From the NCBI GenBank assembly GCA_902141825.1, contig CABFPG010000002.1, positions 1 through 64,000 of the forward strand: a stretch of DNA of 64,000 nucleotides, in the 5' to 3' direction. The stretch's first letter is position 1. Each line of letters begins with the position of its first letter. Source of the DNA: Thalassocella blandensis (GTDB lineage: Bacteria > Pseudomonadota > Gammaproteobacteria > Pseudomonadales > Cellvibrionaceae). Positions 17,561-26,712 of this stretch are shown here, piece after piece. The translations under genes and the position numbers were made by a program. The notes below the pieces were generated by a model that was not told the DNA's origin, did no database searches, and saw only the letters and a program-made list of their open reading frames with translations.

Positions 17561-17633
17561 AATACCGATTAATCATTAAAGAATGTTGAAAATTTACCGT
17601 TCAATCTTTCGCTTTTTTAGTGTTTAAAAACAA

Positions 17634-17667
17634 GGGCGTATTGAGGCTATGTTTTAAAAATACGCTC
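17634..17667 (+). terminator. Weak hairpin after FAH-fold gene
   Basis: GGGCGTATT (17634-17642) can pair with AATACGCTC (17659-17667) with one wobble, 74 bp after the stop, but only a short T-run follows. Confidence 0.3.
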
Positions 17668-17894
17668 TTCCAGGCTTCTGAGTGTTATTTTTTCTCTTCT
17701 CATTTCACTCATTTTTTCCAATTTTCTAATTTCTAAAATTTACTTTTTACTTTTTCTTCTAAATATCTGCATCACAACCGAAGAATTCGAAAAATATAGA
17801 GAATACATACTTAATATTTAAGTGTAAGTGAAGGGTAAGTTTAATCTGAGAAAATTGCTGAATAAAACATTATACCGCATGTTGAGACCCACAA

Positions 17895-18872
17895 ATGAAC
17901 GTCAGTTTACTACTAGTTATTTTATTCGCCAGCTATTCGTGTGTGACACTCGTTTATGTATATCGTTTCCGTGGACATACTCGCTACAAAAACCTCAATC
18001 AATTTCTTAGGAAGAGCTGGCCGATATTCGCTCCATTTAACTGTCTTTTGTATATGGCAACCCATAGCGCTGCTCGTAAGCCTGTGCTTGATACTGACTT
18101 TTTAAAGGACTTTGAACTATTAAGAAGCAACTGGGAAACTATACGTAATGAGGCATTATCAATTCAATCGAATGGCATGTTTGACCTTGTAAAAAGTCCA
18201 GGGGCTGTCGGTTACTTCGATGTAGGATTTCGAACCTTCTACAAACGCGGATGGAGTAAGTTTTATTTGAAGTGGTATGGCACTACCCATGTTTCAGCTC
18301 AGAGGCTTTGTCCTGCAACCGTTGCTCTCATCAATCAAATTCCTGCTATCCAGGGGGCAATGTTTTCGGTGTTACCTCCGGATTCTGAATTGACAATACA
18401 TTCTGACCCTTTAGCATGCTCTATGAGATATCACTTAGGGCTAGATACACCCAACTCAGATGATTGTTTTATAGTGGTAGATTCTGAAAAATGTATTTGG
18501 CGCAATGGCGAAGATTTTATGTTTGATGAAACATATCCGCATTATGCAAAAAACAGGAGTGAGCAACAGCGGGTAATATTAATGTGCGATATTAATCGGC
18601 CAATGAACACCTGTGGTAAAGCGATAAACTCTGTTTATCGCCTAATTGCAAAATGTACTCTTGTGCCCAATACCAGTGAAGATAAGAAAGGTGTTTTCAA
18701 TATTCTGTTCTCTTTCTTCGCACCATTTCAATTACGTTCGCAGCAGTTAAAAATAGCGCGACCAAAATTATACAAAACCTTGAAGTTGATGCTTAATTCG
18801 GGATTAATTGCGATATTCGTTACATTACTATACGGAACAGGCAGAGCAATTGAAAAACTACTCCTGTTTTAA
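17895..18872 (+). CDS. LpxO-like aspartyl/asparaginyl beta-hydroxylase-family enzyme
   Basis: The 325-aa Fe(II)/2-oxoglutarate dioxygenase resembles LpxO, which 2-hydroxylates a lipid A acyl chain at the inner membrane. It has an N-terminal membrane helix (VSLLLVILFASYSCVTLVYV) and a C-terminal one (about 300-320). The catalytic core has His169 and Asp171 (HSDPLACSMRYHLGL), then WRNGEDFMFDETYPHYAKN with His216, and Arg in QQRVILMCD for 2-oxoglutarate. The phrases match LpxO closely. With pldA nearby it points to outer membrane lipid remodelling. Confidence 0.85.
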   Translation: MNVSLLLVILFASYSCVTLVYVYRFRGHTRYKNLNQFLRKSWPIFAPFNCLLYMATHSAARKPVLDTDFLKDFELLRSNWETIRNEALSIQSNGMFDLVKSPGAVGYFDVGFRTFYKRGWSKFYLKWYGTTHVSAQRLCPATVALINQIPAIQGAMFSVLPPDSELTIHSDPLACSMRYHLGLDTPNSDDCFIVVDSEKCIWRNGEDFMFDETYPHYAKNRSEQQRVILMCDINRPMNTCGKAINSVYRLIAKCTLVPNTSEDKKGVFNILFSFFAPFQLRSQQLKIARPKLYKTLKLMLNSGLIAIFVTLLYGTGRAIEKLLLF

Positions 18873-18906
18873 CAGTTTACAGCGGAAACAAATGTTTACA
18901 TAGAAT

Positions 18907-18936
18907 AGAAATAAAGCCCAAAGAAGTTTTATTTCT
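18907..18936. terminator. Likely bidirectional terminator between convergent genes
   Basis: The 9-bp stem AGAAATAAA (18907-18915) / TTTATTTCT (18928-18936) has A-rich and T-rich flanks between two convergent genes ending at 18872 and 18961. Confidence 0.5.
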
Positions 18937-18960
18937 ATTTGCTTTTATTGTTGTGTGTTT

Positions 18961-19542
18961 TTATTGCTGTGGTTTTTCCGGTAAATTTAACGCCATCAAC
19001 CGGTCAAAAGCATTCAAATCAAGCACAGCCTTTACATTGGTGACCACTTTTCCTGACATAGTAAAAAACCATGCATAACTGTTTTTATATATGTCGCCAT
19101 TGATCATGGTTGCCTGGGCATTAAAAAGGATAATAACGGTATCATCTTCCTGAAATATATCGATTAAGGTAGGCCGTAGTGGCGTTTTTAATCGTAGATT
19201 AAAGGGGGTAATTATCTGCTGCTGAAGCTCCTTTATCGTGTATGTTTTGGCCGAAGAGGTCGGCCCCATCACAGTCCAAGTGGCATTTTCAGACAAAAGA
19301 GAAAAGGGTGAGCCTTTGCCTTTTTCCCAATCGAGGAAGGACTGCCGTACAATCTCTTTTTCTGTTAGCTCTTTTGGGGCTAGCTCTTTTGGAATTAGCG
19401 CCTTTTGACTTATGTCGTTTTTAATCGTGTCACTTTTAATCGTGTCGTTTTTACTGCTGCCATCTTGTGGATTACCTGCAATACAGGATGACATAAAGGC
19501 AAATAATACTAGTCCAAAGCACATTTTCAATGGTTTATTCAT
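18961..19542 (-). CDS. Lipoprotein with NTF2/SnoaL-like domain and 5-residue repeats
   Basis: The 193-aa lipoprotein starts at ATG 19542 (GAGAG just upstream); a TTG 12 bp earlier is less likely. The signal has lipobox MSSC. Residues about 30-60 contain pentapeptide repeats (KSDTIKNDI, then PKELAPKELTEKEI), encoded by 15-bp DNA repeats. The C-terminal part (about 65-190) looks like an NTF2/ketosteroid-isomerase-fold domain (SFLDWEKGKGSPFSLLSENA, TWTVMGPTSSAKTYTIKEL, NSYAWFFTMSGKVVTNVKAV). Function unknown; the fold often binds small hydrophobic ligands. Confidence 0.75.
   Translation of the reverse strand: MNKPLKMCFGLVLFAFMSSCIAGNPQDGSSKNDTIKSDTIKNDISQKALIPKELAPKELTEKEIVRQSFLDWEKGKGSPFSLLSENATWTVMGPTSSAKTYTIKELQQQIITPFNLRLKTPLRPTLIDIFQEDDTVIILFNAQATMINGDIYKNSYAWFFTMSGKVVTNVKAVLDLNAFDRLMALNLPEKPQQ
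19345..19455. repeat. 15-bp period repeats inside the lipoprotein gene
   Basis: Two short runs are seen: three units around TTAGCTCTTTTGG at about 19365-19410 and about two and a half units of TTTTAATCGTGTCAC at about 19418-19455. Each unit equals five codons, so slippage would keep the frame and only change the linker length after the lipobox. Confidence 0.8.
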
Positions 19543-19819
19543 ATTGACTCTCAATATTTAGTAAATGGTAAGTGAATAGCCTGGCGGGTGTCAGTATCTG
19601 GGGTTTAATCCGTTCGCCCAATACACGAATCTACACAATCATTGCCTATTTCTCTAAACTGAACATGTATATTAAGATGTGTATAAAGCCATGAATAATG
19701 ATGATGGCGGAGTGAGCCATGATGTTTCGTGAATAGTGCATAGTTCTGATAGTATATTTACCAGAATATAATAGCCCTCACTTTGCTATTTTTAATATTG
19801 AACGACTCGCGGTATTAAA

Positions 19820-20845
19820 GTGCTAAATTTAAAACAGTTTTTAGTGTGTCTAACGTCCTTTGGCGTGGCTAATGCATTTGCAGTGGATAGTCAAAGCCGG
19901 GAAAGGACGGATTATGAAACGTGTTTACAGCAAAGGGTCAAGTCTTCGAGTGCTCAAACCACCGTCGAAGAGATTCGCGAATTCTGTCTAGATCAAATTC
20001 AAAACGCATCAAGTGATGATCAGCCAAGACAACTTGGGGCAATTTCAAGTCGAATTTACCAGGAACGTATGCAGGAATTTGATCCTTATGTCATTGTGCC
20101 TCATAGAATGAATTTTGTTTTACCTTTTTACGGCACCAACCATATAAACACAGAGCCGTATGACAACTATATCGATGCGAGTGAAAACCTGGAGGATGTC
20201 GAAGCCAAGTTTCAACTCAGTTTAAAAGTACCGTTAATTACCCACGGTGTACTTGTCGAAGGAGATGGGCTCTATTTCGCCTTCACCGTAAAATCATGGT
20301 GGCAGGTATATGCCAGCAACATATCTAAACCATTTCGAGAAACAAACTACAAACCGGAATTGTTCTATTTACGCCCCTTGCCCTGGCAACCAGGAGGTGG
20401 CAATGCAGGTATTACGTTTGGCATAGAGCACGAGTCAAATGGGCGCAGTGAGGAGTTTTCCAGAAGCTGGAACCGAATCTACATGGGAATTCTAATTGAG
20501 CAGGGTGATTTCGCATTTAGCTTAAAGCCCTGGTGGCGGTTACCTGAAGATGAAGATAAATATCCCGGCGACCCTAAGGGAGATGATAATCCTGATATAG
20601 AAAATTACATGGGACATTTTGAATTGAATGCCGCATATAAATGGCAGGATTACGAAATAAACTTTATGGGTCGTCAGAATTTTCGTACTTCAAAAGGTGC
20701 TTTCGAGGCGGGTTTTATCTTTCCTTTGACCGGCCGCCTAAGAGGGTATGCAACTGTATTTAACGGCTACGGTGAAAGCTTGATCGATTACAATGTTTCT
20801 CAAACACGATTTGGCTTGGGTATCGCTCTCACCGGTTTTTTATAA
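19820..20845 (+). CDS. pldA: Outer membrane phospholipase A (OMPLA)
   Basis: The 341-aa precursor has a GTG start and a signal peptide (FLVCLTSFGVANAFA). Residues about 85-341 form the 12-strand OMPLA barrel. The catalytic triad is clear: His204, Ser206 and Asn218 in EHESNGRSEEFSRSWNRIY, with the same +2 and +14 spacing as His142/Ser144/Asn156 of the E. coli enzyme. It hydrolyses phospholipids mislocalised to the outer leaflet, normally as a calcium-dependent dimer. The N-terminal extension of about 60 residues before the barrel is longer than in E. coli. Confidence 0.93.
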   Translation: MLNLKQFLVCLTSFGVANAFAVDSQSRERTDYETCLQQRVKSSSAQTTVEEIREFCLDQIQNASSDDQPRQLGAISSRIYQERMQEFDPYVIVPHRMNFVLPFYGTNHINTEPYDNYIDASENLEDVEAKFQLSLKVPLITHGVLVEGDGLYFAFTVKSWWQVYASNISKPFRETNYKPELFYLRPLPWQPGGGNAGITFGIEHESNGRSEEFSRSWNRIYMGILIEQGDFAFSLKPWWRLPEDEDKYPGDPKGDDNPDIENYMGHFELNAAYKWQDYEINFMGRQNFRTSKGAFEAGFIFPLTGRLRGYATVFNGYGESLIDYNVSQTRFGLGIALTGFL

Positions 20846-20983
20846 TCTCCTCGCTTACTCTTCAAATTATATGAGGACAAGTAAGCGCAAAACCGTATCG
20901 CAGTAAACACCAGAATAATGTGCATTGGTGTAGCTCAGTGACTCGGAAATCTCTGAGCCACCAGTCAAACATTCGCACTAGAT

Positions 20984-21898
20984 TTATTCTGGAAACACTT
21001 CAAAAGTTGCGTACAATGCGTGGGTTTCCGACTCGATTCCTTTTTCCGTAGAAGGTTTTTCATATTCAGTTTCAAGCAAATACAACCCGGGCTTTTGCCA
21101 GGTTACTACTGCTTTGCCATTATTGGTCGAAACATCAATAACATTGCGATCATCTCGGTAGCGTGTACCGTTTTGAATAAAATGGAGCGAGAGTGGCTTT
21201 TTAAGTGGTTTTCCATCAAACATCACTGTAAATTTCATCTTTTCGCCGACGAACAATTCATTGGGGTGAGTGTCAAACGCCAATTCCAGCCCTTTACCTT
21301 GCGGCTTCAGATTTTTCCGTGTCAGATTATTTCGCGTGATCCAGGTTTCTATGCGGTTGATAAGAATTGTTTGCCTGATATCTTTTGCGCCTTCCGGCAA
21401 CAACTTTTGCACCTGGGACAGTGTTCCAAAAAAACGACCAGGGCTACCGTCCGCATGAGAGTACCAGGTAAGGTAAATTGGGTTCTGTGTATACTCGATG
21501 TGATATGAACCGTTTTGTACCAGCTCTGCCATAGTTACGGTTTTACGGCGCAGGTCTACGAGCGTGTAATCTGATTGAGTCGTCCCATCAGGCTTGTGCA
21601 CTACCAGTTTGCTGGAGGCTAAAACCGGGCGTAGTGGAGGAGGGAGTTCACGTTCAATCTTTTCTTGGCTGCCAATGTTTTCAATCGGAACACCACCAAT
21701 GGCCCAGTCCGGATAAAAAAGTTCGTTGGAAATACTGAGGTCGAATGTTACAAATTCCGCTTCTTCAGCGGAAAGAATTGTGTGACTTGGCACAATCCAG
21801 CGACCATGCGCCATAGTTTCATATGACCAGCATGCTCCTAGCAGTGAAGCGCTTACGGCAGTAAACGTAATAATAATTGTACGAACTGTGTTAAACAT
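20984..21898 (-). CDS. DUF4198-family periplasmic protein
   Basis: The 304-aa protein has an N-terminal signal (TIIITFTAVSASLLGACWSYETMAHG). The mature part starts with HGRWIVPSHTILS, the typical opening of DUF4198 proteins found in metal-uptake loci. It holds two beta-rich domains, the last one (about 215-300) resembling an invasin/Ig fold. It is the last gene of the TonB receptor operon (gap 4 bp from the DUF2271 gene). Role in metal or heme delivery across the periplasm is inferred from context. Confidence 0.85.
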   Translation of the reverse strand: MFNTVRTIIITFTAVSASLLGACWSYETMAHGRWIVPSHTILSAEEAEFVTFDLSISNELFYPDWAIGGVPIENIGSQEKIERELPPPLRPVLASSKLVVHKPDGTTQSDYTLVDLRRKTVTMAELVQNGSYHIEYTQNPIYLTWYSHADGSPGRFFGTLSQVQKLLPEGAKDIRQTILINRIETWITRNNLTRKNLKPQGKGLELAFDTHPNELFVGEKMKFTVMFDGKPLKKPLSLHFIQNGTRYRDDRNVIDVSTNNGKAVVTWQKPGLYLLETEYEKPSTEKGIESETHALYATFEVFPE

Positions 21899-21902
21899 CT
21901 TC

Positions 21903-22427
21903 TTACTCCACGATAATGGTTATTGAACCTAATTCCTGTTCGGCAGGAATAGTGACTTTTGTTTTTTCACCAAGGTTAATCGTCTCTCGGACGTAGCTGC
22001 GACCACCTTCTTCTCGAGAGGCTTCTATATTTAGCAAGTACGGCCCTGGGGTAATGGTTCGTCCCTGGTTATCTTTCCCGTCCCAATGAATTTTATATTG
22101 GCCCGGTCGCCTGGTTGCACCGGTAACCCCATCATAATTTACACTGGGGTCACGTCCGAGTTTACGCCACCACTGCCGCAAATCTTTATACCAATCTGTT
22201 TCTTTAGCCCACAACGCAATGGTGGTAACCGGTTCGCGTTGCGGCGTTTCAAGCCACACAGCAATGTAAGGCTTGTGGTACGGGTGAGCATCGATATCGG
22301 GTACTTCCAGGTGAATTTCCAAAACGTTCTTGTTCACCGAAGAAGAATCTGAGGTGTTGGAAAGCGTTTCGATAGAAGCAATGCCAAGTGAAAGCACAAC
22401 AACTATTTGTATGATGTGTTTAAACAT
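21903..22427 (-). CDS. DUF2271-family periplasmic protein
   Basis: The 174-aa protein has a signal peptide (IIQIVVVLSLGIASIETLS). The DUF2271 body has YIAVWLETPQREPVTTIALW, then RDPSVNYDGVTGATRRPG and YKIHWDGKDNQGR motifs. It starts one base after the PepSY gene ends, so translation is coupled. In known loci these proteins accompany PepSY membrane proteins and TonB receptors for iron or heme; the exact job is not known. Confidence 0.87.
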   Translation of the reverse strand: MFKHIIQIVVVLSLGIASIETLSNTSDSSSVNKNVLEIHLEVPDIDAHPYHKPYIAVWLETPQREPVTTIALWAKETDWYKDLRQWWRKLGRDPSVNYDGVTGATRRPGQYKIHWDGKDNQGRTITPGPYLLNIEASREEGGRSYVRETINLGEKTKVTIPAEQELGSITIIVE

Positions 22428-23066
22428 TTAAACTCCTTGCAGTCTAGGAACAGCAACTAAATAGATAACGACTGGCGTTAACGCACCCAAAACTACGAGT
22501 ATCACGCCAGTCTTTCGTTGTTTCTTGTGCTGAAATAAAATAGCTATACCTGTTAGAGCAAAAAACACCATCAGCAGAGCACTAAGGTCGATAATCCATG
22601 ACCATACTTTGCCACTGTGGCGTCCCTTATGAAGATCATTCCATATCGCCAAGGTATTTCCTCGTCGATAATCCAATACCAATTCACCGTCATCCAAGTT
22701 TACAACGGCTGTTGCATAGCCGGCAGGCAGATTGTAATCAACAAACAGTTCATTCATATCCCGATCAAACTCGATAGAACGAGGTGCCTGCAGATGGTAG
22801 CGTTGATGCAGCCATTGTGTCAGCGTTGTAACGTTCATGGTTGTTGACGAATCGTCAAGGGATTGGTGTATTTTCTCCGGCAAACGGATTTGAATAGAAC
22901 CGTCTTCGTTTTGTCCACCAAAGGTTTTCAGGTGGTTAAGAAAATAGCCTGTAATACAGAAAAATATCAGTAATGCAAATAAGGCTGTAGATACATAGAT
23001 ATGCAGAAGCCTTGCCCAGTAAAAAAACTGACGCAAGGCCTTACTGTGGTGCTTTTTGCTCGACAT
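22428..23066 (-). CDS. PepSY-associated membrane protein
   Basis: The 212-aa protein has three or four transmembrane helices (about 20-45, 155-180, 188-210) around a periplasmic PepSY-like region (SIEFDRDMNELFVDYNLPAG). The HIYVSTALFALLIFFCITGYFLNH segment and LHKGRHSGKVWSWIIDLSA are typical of PepSY-TM proteins, some of which reduce ferric siderophores. It begins 11 bp after the TonB receptor gene, in the same operon. Confidence 0.88.
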   Translation of the reverse strand: MSSKKHHSKALRQFFYWARLLHIYVSTALFALLIFFCITGYFLNHLKTFGGQNEDGSIQIRLPEKIHQSLDDSSTTMNVTTLTQWLHQRYHLQAPRSIEFDRDMNELFVDYNLPAGYATAVVNLDDGELVLDYRRGNTLAIWNDLHKGRHSGKVWSWIIDLSALLMVFFALTGIAILFQHKKQRKTGVILVVLGALTPVVIYLVAVPRLQGV

Positions 23067-23077
23067 TTAAATGGATA

Positions 23078-25180
23078 TTAAAGCTTGAAGGCTACTGTCG
23101 CTTTGATATTTCGACCCGGTTCATAATCCAATAAATACAACTCACCAAATCGCGGATGAATACTGGTGCCCGTGCGAGAAGATTGTGAAGCATAAAACTC
23201 ATCGAATAGATTATCCACGCCTAATGTGATCGAGAATGTTTCGCGTGCGTCAGAGATCCAGCGAGCAGAAATGTTGTGCACGGTAAATGCATCCTTACTG
23301 TTATCCAGTGTTGCTGCATCCAGATTCACATCGTAATGAGGTACACTCCCAACATGTTGCACGTCCCAATGCAGAGTAATGTTTTGCGCCTCAAAGCGAT
23401 AATCAACATTTAACGCAATCGTACTGCCTTGCTCGCGACTGTCGTGCGCACCGTCCAATTCTGCATATTGCGAAAACGCATCCAAAACTGCCTCTGAATC
23501 TGAGTAACTCAGTAAAGTACTGAATCCACCCAGTGCATAACTGGCATAGGCTTCATAACCGTCAATTTCTAGATCACCAACGTTATCATACCAATATCCA
23601 CCGCCAGCAGATGCGGGTGCAGCTGCGTATTGATATATATGATTTTCAACCGTGGTTTGAAACAGTGTAATTCCTGCGGCGACTTTATCTGCGCCCCAGA
23701 TGTCATCTTCAAAGGCGACCGAAAGTTCATTATTAAAGCCTTCTTCGGCTTCTATATTCTGGTTTTCTGTCTCATCCACACCGGCACCAACAAACACTTC
23801 GTTCAGGTCAGGTGCTTTGAACAGTTGCGTCGTAGAAATTTTTACCAATAGGGAATCTGTTACAGCATACTCACCCGCGATAGCAGCAGTTACCTTACTG
23901 AACTTATCGGAAACGACTGAAGAATCCACATCAAAAGTGCTGTAACGCAAACCAGGTATTAACGCGAATGCGCCAAACTCCATGCGGTCCTGCAGGAAAA
24001 TAGCCATGTTTTGTGAGGTTTCGCCAGCTTGTTTCTCACCATCTGGCCGATATGTCGTTTCATATTCAATAAGATCAAGCCCGTAAGTCAGAACATTATT
24101 GAACCCGGTATTTAAATTTGATTCGGCTAGAATATTAAATCCGGTGTTGTTGGCTTCGCCTTCAACAATTGCCGGTGAGCCAGGCCAGAGTTCTGCAATG
24201 GCCGCTTCATCTCGCCACAAGGTACTTTCATTTTGAAACAATGACGCCTCAAGCGTATTACCCAAACCCCAATCCAGTTCATAATTTAATGTTAATGTGT
24301 CGCGCGTAAATTCAGTGTCATAGGTCAGTGGTAAGCCCAGGTTGTCACCAATTGTAATGTCCGTGGCAAGCCCCATGTCTGGACGATAGGAATAATCGCC
24401 TGAATCCTCATAACTTTCATAACCAAACTTCAACCGTTGATTGTCCGTGAGATTCCAGCCCACTTTTAATAGTACGTCCTGCAATTCGCCTTCAAGGCCG
24501 CGAACCTCACCGTTAGTGTTACCAATCTCATTTCCATCGGAATCCAGTATTTTACCTCCACCCACTTCATAGTTCTGGCGATCAATAAAATTGTAATAGA
24601 GCAGCATATCAACACTGTCACTGAGTTGACCGTAAGTACTCAAACTAAAATCATTAGATGCATTTGTTGAACCGGATACCTGGGCGCGCACGCCAAAACG
24701 CTGGTCCGCATCGAGTAAGGCTTTGGCTTCTTTGGTTTTAAATCGTACGCTTCCGCCAATGCCGCCATTAATTACGGAATTCGTCCCAACCTCTATGTCC
24801 ACAGACTGCAAAATGTCCGCGTGAATTTGCAAGTTCCCCATGTGGTGGTACATATACGTATTTTGACGAGCGCCATCGATTAGAATTTGCAGGTCTTTGT
24901 CGTCCATACCGCGGATGGTGATACGCTGATTAAGAGAATGCGCTCCACCGACATCTACCCCGGGAAGAGAGCGCAGCAGGTCACTGATGTGATCCGCTTG
25001 CTTGATATCTATCGCTTCCTTATCCAACCCTACAGAAGACGCATAAATCTGTGTTCCCCAAACTCGCACTTCTTCAATCTTATTGTCATCAGCCGATTTA
25101 TCCTCAGCGATGACGTTAGTTGCACAGAGTGAGGCGCCCATAAGGAGGAAGGCCTGGTGCAGGGTGTTTTTTGCTGTCAT
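23078..25180 (-). CDS. TonB-dependent receptor (iron/heme type)
   Basis: The 700-aa receptor starts at ATG 25180, with GGAG 6 bp upstream. Signal peptide to ATNVIA. The TonB box region is EEVRVWGTQ. The plug domain (about 55-165) contains ITIRGMDDKDLQILIDGARQ and INGGIGGSVRFKTKEA, typical of the heme/hemoglobin-receptor-like group, followed by a 22-strand barrel ending in VAFKL. Downstream PepSY, DUF2271 and DUF4198 genes form its operon. A Fur-box-like site lies 22 bp upstream of the ATG, so iron repression is expected. Confidence 0.93.
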   Translation of the reverse strand: MTAKNTLHQAFLLMGASLCATNVIAEDKSADDNKIEEVRVWGTQIYASSVGLDKEAIDIKQADHISDLLRSLPGVDVGGAHSLNQRITIRGMDDKDLQILIDGARQNTYMYHHMGNLQIHADILQSVDIEVGTNSVINGGIGGSVRFKTKEAKALLDADQRFGVRAQVSGSTNASNDFSLSTYGQLSDSVDMLLYYNFIDRQNYEVGGGKILDSDGNEIGNTNGEVRGLEGELQDVLLKVGWNLTDNQRLKFGYESYEDSGDYSYRPDMGLATDITIGDNLGLPLTYDTEFTRDTLTLNYELDWGLGNTLEASLFQNESTLWRDEAAIAELWPGSPAIVEGEANNTGFNILAESNLNTGFNNVLTYGLDLIEYETTYRPDGEKQAGETSQNMAIFLQDRMEFGAFALIPGLRYSTFDVDSSVVSDKFSKVTAAIAGEYAVTDSLLVKISTTQLFKAPDLNEVFVGAGVDETENQNIEAEEGFNNELSVAFEDDIWGADKVAAGITLFQTTVENHIYQYAAAPASAGGGYWYDNVGDLEIDGYEAYASYALGGFSTLLSYSDSEAVLDAFSQYAELDGAHDSREQGSTIALNVDYRFEAQNITLHWDVQHVGSVPHYDVNLDAATLDNSKDAFTVHNISARWISDARETFSITLGVDNLFDEFYASQSSRTGTSIHPRFGELYLLDYEPGRNIKATVAFKL

Positions 25181-25201
25181 GTGATTCTCCATAGAAGCAT
25201 A

Positions 25202-25220
25202 AATGAGAACGATTTGTATT
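25202..25220. promoter_or_regulatory. Putative Fur box
   Basis: AATGAGAACGATTTGTATT resembles the 19-bp Fur consensus; the reverse strand reads AATACAAATCGTTCTCATT. It lies between the divergent TonB receptor and AraC genes, close to the receptor start. Confidence 0.65.
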
Positions 25221-25303
25221 CGCGCATTCTAACTGCTAATATTTTCCGCGCTTGGCAATTCTGTATGCGCAAGCATCAAACTCGTATGTTGAAGAGGCAA
25301 TAG

Positions 25304-26296
25304 ATGGCCGTGAACACTCAATCGTGTCATTTGGATTCCCAAAAGGTGAGTCAATTAGCCAGAAAATCTGGATTCACGCCAAAACTCGACGCGAAACCAG
25401 ACCAAAGTCTTTTTGATGGGCTTTTCTCTAACCACAGCGAAGCCAATGGCTTGCGAATTCATGCCGTGGATGCCCTTGAGTTATCCAATCACATAAGCTC
25501 TGTTAACCTGATGCCCAGCGTCAACGTAGGCGTATTACTCAAAGGAAAAGTGGATTTTTGTTTAGGGGCAGACTGGCATCATTTCGATGCAGACAGCAAT
25601 GGCCCGGTATGTTTTGCTTCTTGCGTTCCAGTGCCCACACCCTGGCAAAGAAAAATGGTGAAGCACAACCACGTGTGCAAAGTTGTGGTATCTGGCTCAT
25701 TCGACTGGCTGCAGGACCGGGACCCCGAGAGCCGTCTTATCTCAAAGCTCCAAACGCTCGGCGCAAACGTCTGGCAATGGCCTTATGACGAGAAAGTAGA
25801 GCAGCTGGCGCAAAGCCTTATGGCGCTTAGCCAGGAGACCAGCCTTCACAGTAATTTGACCCGAGAAGCCCGTGCGACTGAATTATTACTCACCGGGCTG
25901 GAAAAAAGAGTACTAGAAACCACACAAAGTAAAAACGCTAAGCCATTGATAAATAGGAATATTACGCGAAAAGGGGAAGCCATTCGTAACCACTTGGAAA
26001 CGTATATTGTACGCAACCCCAAAGCCATGAAAGTCGACCTTTCCCAGCTTGAAAACCAACTGGGTATGAGCTGCAGCACACTACAAAGATCCTTTAAAAA
26101 GGCCTTTGCCATCACTATTAGCGATTATGTACGTGTTCGAAAGTTAGAAATCGCACGCGATTCTCTGAGTAACGGGCGAACCAGTATTGGTGAAGCCGCG
26201 TTCATGGCAGGTTACGGCCACGCCTCGAACTTTTCTAAGGCATTCAAGTTGGCTTTTGGTGTGTCACCTGGGGATTATATAAAGCTTGGCGAGTAA
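25304..26296 (+). CDS. AraC-family regulator, PchR-like
   Basis: The 330-aa regulator has a C-terminal AraC double helix-turn-helix (about 225-328; VDLSQLENQLGMSCSTLQRSF and IGEAAFMAGYGHASNFSKAF, ending FGVSPGDY). The N-terminal half resembles PchR-type siderophore-responsive activators (GVLLKGKVDFCLGADWHHFD). It is divergent from the TonB receptor operon and is its probable activator in the presence of the transported iron chelate, in addition to Fur control. Confidence 0.88.
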   Translation: MAVNTQSCHLDSQKVSQLARKSGFTPKLDAKPDQSLFDGLFSNHSEANGLRIHAVDALELSNHISSVNLMPSVNVGVLLKGKVDFCLGADWHHFDADSNGPVCFASCVPVPTPWQRKMVKHNHVCKVVVSGSFDWLQDRDPESRLISKLQTLGANVWQWPYDEKVEQLAQSLMALSQETSLHSNLTREARATELLLTGLEKRVLETTQSKNAKPLINRNITRKGEAIRNHLETYIVRNPKAMKVDLSQLENQLGMSCSTLQRSFKKAFAITISDYVRVRKLEIARDSLSNGRTSIGEAAFMAGYGHASNFSKAFKLAFGVSPGDYIKLGE

Positions 26297-26411
26297 TAAA
26301 GCTTCCTAAGGCGAAGATATACGGGCTAGGGCGGTGGCGTTTTCCACGTGAAGCCGCGTTTATTGCGATGCGATCCTTATATTTTTTTGGCTAGGGGATG
26401 TAACTGTTTGA

Positions 26412-26699
26412 TTATTTCTGGCAAGACGGCTTGAGATGGGTTTGTTTCCAGTGCGCATATTGTTCGGGCATACAAATGGCGCAAGGCCGATAACCGGCTT
26501 TGATGGCCGTTTCCTCACTAACAAAGAACACCCGATGATTCACATATCCTCCCCGGGCGATAGCCGCCAAAGCCGCTCGACAATCTAGACGACCATAAAG
26601 TCGAGTACGCCGATGACCTCCCAGCGCACCTGGGCTAATGCTTGAATAGGGTTTACCGTCGTCAGCGATTAAAATATACAATTTATCCTGGCTTGCCAT
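26412..26699 (-). CDS. Free-standing Ada-type zinc-binding domain protein
   Basis: The 95-aa protein consists of little more than the metal-binding fold of Ada. It has a Cys in GRLDCRAALAAIARGGYVNH, the FFVSEETAIKAGYRPC segment and a C-x-x-C (PCAIC), which match Ada residues around the methyl-accepting Cys and the second zinc Cys pair. It lies 13 bp downstream of an oxygenase gene in the ada operon. The main Ada protein of this locus has lost the second pair, so this protein may supply the phosphotriester-sensing function, but that is a guess. Confidence 0.8.
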   Translation of the reverse strand: MASQDKLYILIADDGKPYSSISPGALGGHRRTRLYGRLDCRAALAAIARGGYVNHRVFFVSEETAIKAGYRPCAICMPEQYAHWKQTHLKPSCQK

Positions 26700-26712
26700 G
26701 TTTCATATGACT

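Noticed and set aside
20926-20970. Sequence starting GGTGTAGCTCAG that looks like the 5' part of a tRNA
   Set aside because: No anticodon arm, T-arm (GTTCGA) or matching acceptor follows. The bases form a simple hairpin (GCTCAG/CTGAGC) in the gap between convergent genes.
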